A DNA stretch of 30,655 nt from an uncultured Eubacteriales bacterium (GTDB taxonomy: Bacteria; Bacillota; Clostridia; Lachnospirales; Bianqueaceae): assembly GCA_902493345.1 (NCBI GenBank), contig CABUPM010000012.1, forward strand, positions 1 to 30,655. Direction: 5' to 3'. Below the pieces are notes generated by a model. That model was not told where the DNA came from and did not search any database. It saw nothing but the letters and a program-made list of their open reading frames with translations. A program made the position numbers and the translations under genes. Shown here one piece after another: positions 25,611 through 30,655 of the stretch. Every line of letters starts with the position of its first letter. Positions within the stretch are counted from its first letter, which is position 1.

Positions 25611-27272
25611 GTGAAATTCAGTGAAATGCCGTATCAGAGAGTAACATGGGAGGAGATCGAGCCGCGGATCAAAGAGTACTGCCAGCGGTTTGAGCAGACG
25701 GAGAGCGGAAAAGCGCAGTATGAGGTTTATAAAGAAGCGTCCCAATATATGGATGAGTGTGAGACGCAGATTACGCTTGCGTCGATTCGCCATGGAATCC
25801 ATATGGATGATCCGTTCTATGAAGCTGAGCAGGATTATTATGATGAGATATGGCCGTTGGTCAGCAATGCACAGCAGCAGCTGAAAAAGCTAGTCGTAAA
25901 TTCTCAGTGGCGCGAACTGTTCGTAGAGAAGCTGGGCCGGATGGCGCTGGCGAATATGGACATGGAGATGAAGGCGTACGATGAGAAGATCATTGGACTG
26001 ATGCAGGAAGAAAACGCGTTGAGCTCCCGTTACGACAAGCTGATCGCCGGAATCAAAATCGATTGGAACGGCGAGGAGCTGAATCTGTCGCTTCTGCGGA
26101 AGCATATGATGAGTCAGGAGCGTGAAGAGCGCCGCCTGGCTTGCCGTAAGATGGGAGAAGCGTTGGGCGCGGTCGGAAATGAGCTGGATGAGATCTATGA
26201 CCTGATGGTTAAGAATCGTACCGAACAGGCCAGACAGCTTGGATATGAGAATTATGTACCGCTGGGATACCTTCGGATGCAGCGGAGCTGCTATGATCAG
26301 AAGCAAGTAGAGAGCTTCCGCAGACAGGTGAAAAAGTTCCTGGTTCCGCTGGCGGAAAAAATGCATGAGGAACGCCGCAAGAAGCTGGGCCTGGAGAAGC
26401 TGTATTTTTGTGATGAGCTGGTTCACCTTCCGCAGGGAGATCCTCGGCCGATCGGAACACCGGAAGAGATTCTGGCAAACGGACGGAAGATGTACCATGA
26501 GTTGTCTCCGGAGACGGCAGAGTTTATTGATTTCATGATGGACAATGAGCTGTTTGACGTACTGGGACGCAAAAATAAGATGGCGGGTGGATATATGACC
26601 TTCCTGCCGAAATACCGCGCACCTTTTGTCTTTGCTAACTTCAACGGTACCAGCGGAGATACGGATGTTTTGACCCATGAGTGCGGGCACGCGTTCCAAG
26701 GATATCTGAACCGCAATGCGGAGATTGCGGAGAGAAGAGCACTGACGATGGAGACGGCGGAGATCCACTCCATGTCCATGGAGTTCTTTACGGAGCGTTG
26801 GATGGAGCTCTTCTATGGCGACAGAGCGTCCGAATACCGCAGAGTTCATCTGGAAGAAGCGATTTACTTTATCCCCTACGGCTGCATGGTGGATGAGTTC
26901 CAGCATATCGTTTACTCCAATCCGGATATGACACCGGCAGAGCGCCGCGCGGTATGGAGCATGCTGGAGCATGAGTATAAGCCGCATCTGGATTATGAGA
27001 GAGATCCGTTCTTTGAGAAGGGCGGTTACTGGCAGAGACAGGGACATATCTTCAGTTCTCCGTTCTACTATATTGACTATTGCCTGGCACAGACCTGCGC
27101 GTTGGCGTTTAAGGTCAAGATGGATCAGAATTTTGAAGAGGCCTGGAAACAGTATCTGGCGCTTTGCAGCGCGGGCGGCGCGGACTTTGCCGAATCTCTT
27201 GTTTATGGAGAACTGCCGAGTCCCTTTGCGGAAGGAACGATGGAGAAGATCGTAGAAGGTCTGCATCTATAA
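25611..27272 (+). CDS. M3-family oligoendopeptidase (zinc metallopeptidase)
   Basis: This 553-residue cytoplasmic peptidase of the M3 (PepF/thimet) family degrades short peptides. The zinc motif HECGH is at 356-360, in DVLTHECGHAFQGY, and a further zinc-ligand Glu is expected in the METAEIHSMSMEF segment about 25 residues later. The start is placed at GTG 25611 because GGGGGA lies 7 nt upstream and the resulting N-terminus, (M)KFSEMPYQR, matches related proteins. The frame extends upstream to 25533 inside the GH42 gene without a better site. It lies between GH42 and a lipase-like gene, but a link to sugar metabolism is not evident. Confidence 0.93.
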   Translation: MKFSEMPYQRVTWEEIEPRIKEYCQRFEQTESGKAQYEVYKEASQYMDECETQITLASIRHGIHMDDPFYEAEQDYYDEIWPLVSNAQQQLKKLVVNSQWRELFVEKLGRMALANMDMEMKAYDEKIIGLMQEENALSSRYDKLIAGIKIDWNGEELNLSLLRKHMMSQEREERRLACRKMGEALGAVGNELDEIYDLMVKNRTEQARQLGYENYVPLGYLRMQRSCYDQKQVESFRRQVKKFLVPLAEKMHEERRKKLGLEKLYFCDELVHLPQGDPRPIGTPEEILANGRKMYHELSPETAEFIDFMMDNELFDVLGRKNKMAGGYMTFLPKYRAPFVFANFNGTSGDTDVLTHECGHAFQGYLNRNAEIAERRALTMETAEIHSMSMEFFTERWMELFYGDRASEYRRVHLEEAIYFIPYGCMVDEFQHIVYSNPDMTPAERRAVWSMLEHEYKPHLDYERDPFFEKGGYWQRQGHIFSSPFYYIDYCLAQTCALAFKVKMDQNFEEAWKQYLALCSAGGADFAESLVYGELPSPFAEGTMEKIVEGLHL

Positions 27273-27285
27273 GAAAGGAATCGCA

Positions 27286-28224
27286 ATGGAATACCAGAAA
27301 AAGACGGGGCGTTTTCCAAGCAGCGCAGCCAATGAGATCGTAACGTATTATGTATATGTTCCTGCCGTAGAGAAACCGGCGGGAATCCTTCAGATCGCCC
27401 ATGGAATGTGCGAGTATGTCGAGCGTTATGAGCCGTTTATCGAGTTCATGCTGGAAAAAGGCTGGATTGTCTGCGGCAACGACCACCTGGGCCATGGCAG
27501 AACCGCTCTGGAGGAAAAGGATTATGGATATATGGGCGGAGCGGACGGTTGGAAGCATATGGTGGTGGACATGCATACTCTGACCCGCCGTATGCAGCAG
27601 CTTCATCCGGGCATGCCATATTTTCTTCTGGCACACAGTATGGGCTCCTTCTTGGGACGCGCTTATTTAGCGCGATATGGCAAGGAGCTGACCGGAGCCA
27701 TTATTATGGGGACCAGCAGCGGAGTCGGCTGGCTGCCTGCGACAGCAGCGCTGGGACTGATCCGTGTGATGAGCCTTATAAAAGGGGACCGCTACCGCAG
27801 CAGCGCAGTGCAGAAGATGGTTTTCGGATCTTATAATAAACGCCTGGTCGACCCGGCTACGGACAGTGACTGGATCAGCAGCGACCCGGAAACGGTGAAA
27901 AAGTACGTGGCGGATCCCATGTGTACATTCACGTTTACCCTGTCAGGCTTCCGCAATCTGCTGCAAGTGCTGCGGAGCGTATCGTCGCCACAGTGGGCGC
28001 GTCAGGTGCCGCAGGAGCTGCCGATCTTTATCGTAAGCGGTGAAGAGGATCCGGTGGGCAGTTACGGACGCGGTCCTGCCAAGGTGCGGGAACGGCTGAT
28101 CCGGGCAGGGGTGAAGGATGTCACATTAAAACTGTATCCGGAATATCGGCATGAGCCGCTAAATGAGGTGGGCCGGGAACAGGTCTATGAAGATCTGTAT
28201 TATTGGATGGAAAGCAAACTATGA
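27286..28224 (+). CDS. Alpha/beta hydrolase, monoacylglycerol lipase/lysophospholipase-like
   Basis: This 312-residue serine hydrolase has an oxyanion segment IAHGMCEYVERY (37-48). Its nucleophile is Ser118 in LLAHSMGSF and the likely acid is Asp255 in VSGEEDPVG. The catalytic His is His289 in YPEYRHEPLNE. This is the layout of bacterial monoacylglycerol lipase-like proteins, and no signal peptide is present. It starts 13 nt after the peptidase stop with AAAGGAA as ribosome binding site. Its stop overlaps the next start (ATGA), so it is translationally coupled to the kinase gene. The substrate is not deducible and could be a lipid or an acyl ester. Confidence 0.9.
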   Translation: MEYQKKTGRFPSSAANEIVTYYVYVPAVEKPAGILQIAHGMCEYVERYEPFIEFMLEKGWIVCGNDHLGHGRTALEEKDYGYMGGADGWKHMVVDMHTLTRRMQQLHPGMPYFLLAHSMGSFLGRAYLARYGKELTGAIIMGTSSGVGWLPATAALGLIRVMSLIKGDRYRSSAVQKMVFGSYNKRLVDPATDSDWISSDPETVKKYVADPMCTFTFTLSGFRNLLQVLRSVSSPQWARQVPQELPIFIVSGEEDPVGSYGRGPAKVRERLIRAGVKDVTLKLYPEYRHEPLNEVGREQVYEDLYYWMESKL

Positions 28225-29315
28225 ATCCATACCGGGCTTACGAGCAATTTGCGGCAGAGGGTGAGGCGGTCCGTATCCGGGAGTATGGGGAAGGGCATAT
28301 CAACCGGACCTATCGGATCGAGACCGCCGGCCCTATGTACCTGCTGCAGAGAATCAATACCGAAATCTTTCATTCGCCGAAGCAGCTGATGGAAAACATA
28401 CAGCATGTAACGGAATATCTCCGGCGTCAGATCGTGCTTCGAGGAGGCGATCCGGAACGGGAGACGCTGCGGGTGATCCCGACAAAGGATGGTCAGCTGT
28501 ATGCGGATCTGGGGATGGAAGGCTGCTGGAGGCTGTATCATTTTATACCGAATACAGTGACATATCAGAATTTTACAGAACCGGCAGTGTTTGAAAACTG
28601 CGGACGAACCTTCGGGGGATTTCTTGCGGATCTGGATGGATATCCGGTACAGACACTTTATGAGGTGATTCCGGAGTTTCATAATACGGTGCAGCGTTAT
28701 CACAACCTTGAAGCTGCAGTACAGGCAGACGTGGCAGGACGGGTCGGCCAACTGGCCAGGGAACTGTGCTGGGTACGGGAACGGGAAAAATATTATGGGA
28801 CGATCACGGAGGCGTTGGCTGCGGGAGAGATTCCGGTGCGGGTAACGCACAATGATACCAAGGTCAATAATATTTTGCTGGATCCGGTTACCGGCCAGAG
28901 CATCTGTGTCGTAGATCTGGATACAGTGATGCCGGGTTCCAGCCTGTATGACTTTGGCGACGCGATACGGGCCGGCGCTGCGACGCAAGCGGAGGATTGT
29001 CCCCAGCCAGAGCGGATGCACCTGCATCCGGCATTATTTGACGCATTTGCCAGGGGCTATATCATGGGCGCTCGGGGAAAGCTCACGGGAGAAGAGATCC
29101 GCCGGATGCCATGGGGCGCTTGGACCATGACGGTAGAGAACGGAATACGATTTTTGACGGATTATATAGAGGGGGACGTATATTATAGAATTCATCGTCC
29201 CGATCAGAATCTGGACCGTGCCAGAGCCCAATTTGCTTTGGCGGCGGATATAGAGAGCAAGTGGAAAGAACTCACAGAGATTACAGAGAAATATCAGAAT
29301 ACACAGGAGGGTTAA
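28221..29315 (+). CDS. nahK: N-acetylhexosamine 1-kinase-like sugar kinase (APH-fold phosphotransferase)
   Basis: This 364-residue protein closely follows the bifidobacterial N-acetylhexosamine 1-kinase, which phosphorylates GlcNAc or GalNAc at the anomeric carbon in lacto-N-biose/galacto-N-biose use. Shared features are GEGHINRTYRI (23-33), LLQRINTEIF (41-50), the catalytic loop RVTHNDTKVNNILLD (207-221, Asp212), the metal-binding VDLDTVMPGS (231-240) and the MTVENGIRFLTDYIEGDVYY tail segment. Length matches the family (about 360). The start at ATG 28221 overlaps the upstream stop (ATGA). The in-frame ATG at 28203 lies inside the previous gene. No lacto-N-biose phosphorylase or epimerase is adjacent, so the exact substrate is uncertain. 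Confidence 0.85.
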   Translation: MNPYRAYEQFAAEGEAVRIREYGEGHINRTYRIETAGPMYLLQRINTEIFHSPKQLMENIQHVTEYLRRQIVLRGGDPERETLRVIPTKDGQLYADLGMEGCWRLYHFIPNTVTYQNFTEPAVFENCGRTFGGFLADLDGYPVQTLYEVIPEFHNTVQRYHNLEAAVQADVAGRVGQLARELCWVREREKYYGTITEALAAGEIPVRVTHNDTKVNNILLDPVTGQSICVVDLDTVMPGSSLYDFGDAIRAGAATQAEDCPQPERMHLHPALFDAFARGYIMGARGKLTGEEIRRMPWGAWTMTVENGIRFLTDYIEGDVYYRIHRPDQNLDRARAQFALAADIESKWKELTEITEKYQNTQEG

Positions 29316-29319
29316 CGAT

Positions 29320-30624
29320 ATGAAACAGGATATGATCGTTATTTTGGATCTGGGAAGCACGAGAAATACCGTTTTGGCGCGTGCAATCCGTGCGTTAGGT
29401 GTGTACAGTGAGATTTATCCCCATGACATTACCGTGGAAGAGCTGCGTGCGCTGCCCAATGTAAAGGGAATTATTTTGAATGGCGGTGAAAACCGCAATG
29501 TGGATGGTGTGGATATCGATATCCGTCCGGAGCTGTATACGCTGGGCATCCCAATGCTCGCGTTCGATCATGCGCCGGCAAAATGCACCAGCCTGGAAGC
29601 GCTGCCGGAAACGGATGAGGAGATCTGCGCACTGGTTAAGCCTTTTGTCTTTGATACCTGCAAGTCCGAAGCCAACTGGAACATGAAGAATTTTATCGCG
29701 GACCAGATTGAAGCGGTTCGCAAGCAGGTAGGCGACCGTAAGGTGCTGCTGGCCCTGTCCGGCGGTGTGGACAGTTCAGTTGTAGCAGCGCTTTTGATCA
29801 AAGCGATCGGAAAACAGCTGTACTGTGTACATGTCAATCATGGCCTGATGCGTAAGGGCGAGTCGGAAATGGTAATCGATGTGTTCAAGCGTCAGCTGGA
29901 CGCCAACTTGACCTATGTCGACGCATCCGAGCGGTTCCTGACCAAGCTGGAAGGAGTTGCGGATCCGGAGAAAAAGCGTAAGATTATCGGCGCAGAGTTC
30001 ATCCGTGTCTTTGAGGAAGAGGCGCGCAAGCTGAGCGGAATTGATTTCCTGGCACAGGGAACCATCTATCCGGACATTGTAGAGAGCGGTACCAAGACAG
30101 CCAAGGTTGTAAAGTCCCATCACAATGTGGGCGGACTGCCGGAGGACCTGCAATTTTCCTTGGTAGAACCGTTGAAGCAGCTGTTCAAGGATGAGGTCCG
30201 TGCATGCGGTGTAGAACTGGGACTGCCTGCGGAGATGGTTTACCGTCAGCCGTTCCCGGGACCGGGGCTGGGTGTCCGCTGCCTGGGAGCGATTACCCGG
30301 GATCGACTGGAATGCGTACGTGAATCTGACGCGATCCTGCGTGAGGAATTTAAGCTGGCAGGTCTGGACCGGAAGGTATGGCAGTACTTTACGATTGTGC
30401 CGGACTTCAAATCGGTCGGTGTCCGTAACAATGCCCGCTGCTTTGAATATCCGGTTATTATCCGGGCCATCAATACCGTAGACGCGATGACGGCGGCAAT
30501 CGAACAGATCGAGTGGCCGGTACTGATGAAGATCACGGATCGAATCCTAAAGGAAGTTCCCGGCGTCAACAGGGTATGCTATGATCTGAGCCCAAAGCCG
30601 ATTGCGACGATTGAGTGGGAATAA
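29320..30624 (+). CDS. guaA: GMP synthase with degenerate, shortened glutaminase domain
   Basis: This enzyme converts XMP to GMP. It has 434 residues, against about 510 for usual glutamine-hydrolysing GuaA. The ATP-pyrophosphatase half is intact: LALSGGVDSSVVAALL (144-159), GTIYPDIVESG, KSHHNVGGLPEDLQF, the dimerisation part with YRQPFPGPGLGVRCLGA, and the C-terminus PKPIATIEWE. The N-terminal amidotransferase half stops after the first strands (ILDLGSTRNTVLARAIRALGVYSEI, IILNGGENRN). Where the catalytic Cys is expected (GICYG) it reads AFDHA, with Asp83. The region that should hold the His-Glu pair is missing. It is therefore probably ammonia-dependent or needs a separate glutaminase. AGGAGG precedes ATG 29320, 4 nt after the kinase gene. 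The last 31 bases of the window hold nothing recognisable. Confidence 0.93.
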   Translation: MKQDMIVILDLGSTRNTVLARAIRALGVYSEIYPHDITVEELRALPNVKGIILNGGENRNVDGVDIDIRPELYTLGIPMLAFDHAPAKCTSLEALPETDEEICALVKPFVFDTCKSEANWNMKNFIADQIEAVRKQVGDRKVLLALSGGVDSSVVAALLIKAIGKQLYCVHVNHGLMRKGESEMVIDVFKRQLDANLTYVDASERFLTKLEGVADPEKKRKIIGAEFIRVFEEEARKLSGIDFLAQGTIYPDIVESGTKTAKVVKSHHNVGGLPEDLQFSLVEPLKQLFKDEVRACGVELGLPAEMVYRQPFPGPGLGVRCLGAITRDRLECVRESDAILREEFKLAGLDRKVWQYFTIVPDFKSVGVRNNARCFEYPVIIRAINTVDAMTAAIEQIEWPVLMKITDRILKEVPGVNRVCYDLSPKPIATIEWE

Positions 30625-30655
30625 ATTGAGAAGTCGTAAAAGCCCAGTGTTTATG

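Noticed and set aside
25890..27266. 458-codon minus-strand open frame
   Set aside because: It is antisense to the M3 peptidase with its HECGH motif; no independent support.
30625..30655. Start of another gene after guaA
   Set aside because: Only 31 bases remain. An ATG at the very end has no visible ribosome binding site, so nothing can be supported.
1..30655. CRISPR arrays, insertion sequences, prophage genes, tRNA or rRNA
   Set aside because: I saw no spaced direct repeats, transposase or integrase motifs, or tRNA-like folds on either strand. Gene order and codon use look chromosomal.

Overview
The window is an ordinary chromosomal stretch from an anaerobic, low-to-mid GC Firmicute, most likely a gut or plant-fibre-associated member of the Clostridia. 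The evidence is a pyruvate:ferredoxin oxidoreductase, a T-box-controlled prolyl-tRNA synthetase, YesM/YesN-type two-component regulators, LplB/LplC-type sugar ABC importers without their own ATPase, AGGAGG ribosome binding sites and sigma-A-type promoters. I see no phage, transposon, CRISPR array, tRNA or rRNA.

Layout. (1) 2-2263: the C-terminal two thirds of nifJ, cut by the window edge and closed by a strong terminator. (2) 2363-5910: a plus-strand operon with a GH115-type glycosidase and two tandem esterase-fold proteins. The first esterase has lost its nucleophile serine and the second keeps it. (3) 5907-8391: a minus-strand sensor kinase and AraC-type response regulator, convergent with the esterase operon and overlapping it by 4 nt. 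(4) 8565-13981: divergent from the kinase, two sugar permeases, a solute-binding lipoprotein and an unassigned cytoplasmic protein with a predicted lectin-like domain plus beta-propeller. Blocks 2-4 read as one locus: import of an oligosaccharide, sensing by the kinase, then intracellular removal of uronic acid and acyl groups. The substrate is probably an acetylated, glucuronic-acid-bearing plant glycan such as glucuronoxylan or arabinogalactan side chains. The substrate is inferred, not shown. (5) 14039-17878: a minus-strand marR-type regulator and a heterodimeric ABC exporter, with a perfect palindromic operator just downstream of a consensus promoter. (6) 18057-19755: proS with a proline T-box leader. 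(7) 19994-23485: a second importer (two permeases, lipoprotein) behind an exact TTGACA-17-TATAAT promoter. (8) 23563-29315: a GH42 beta-galactosidase, an M3 oligopeptidase, an alpha/beta hydrolase and a kinase closely resembling N-acetylhexosamine 1-kinase. (9) 29320-30624: guaA with a collapsed glutaminase domain.

The most unusual items are the GMP synthase whose amidotransferase half has lost its catalytic residues, the paired esterase/pseudo-esterase, and the propeller protein at the end of the first importer operon. Family calls rest on remembered motifs. No database or structure search was run.
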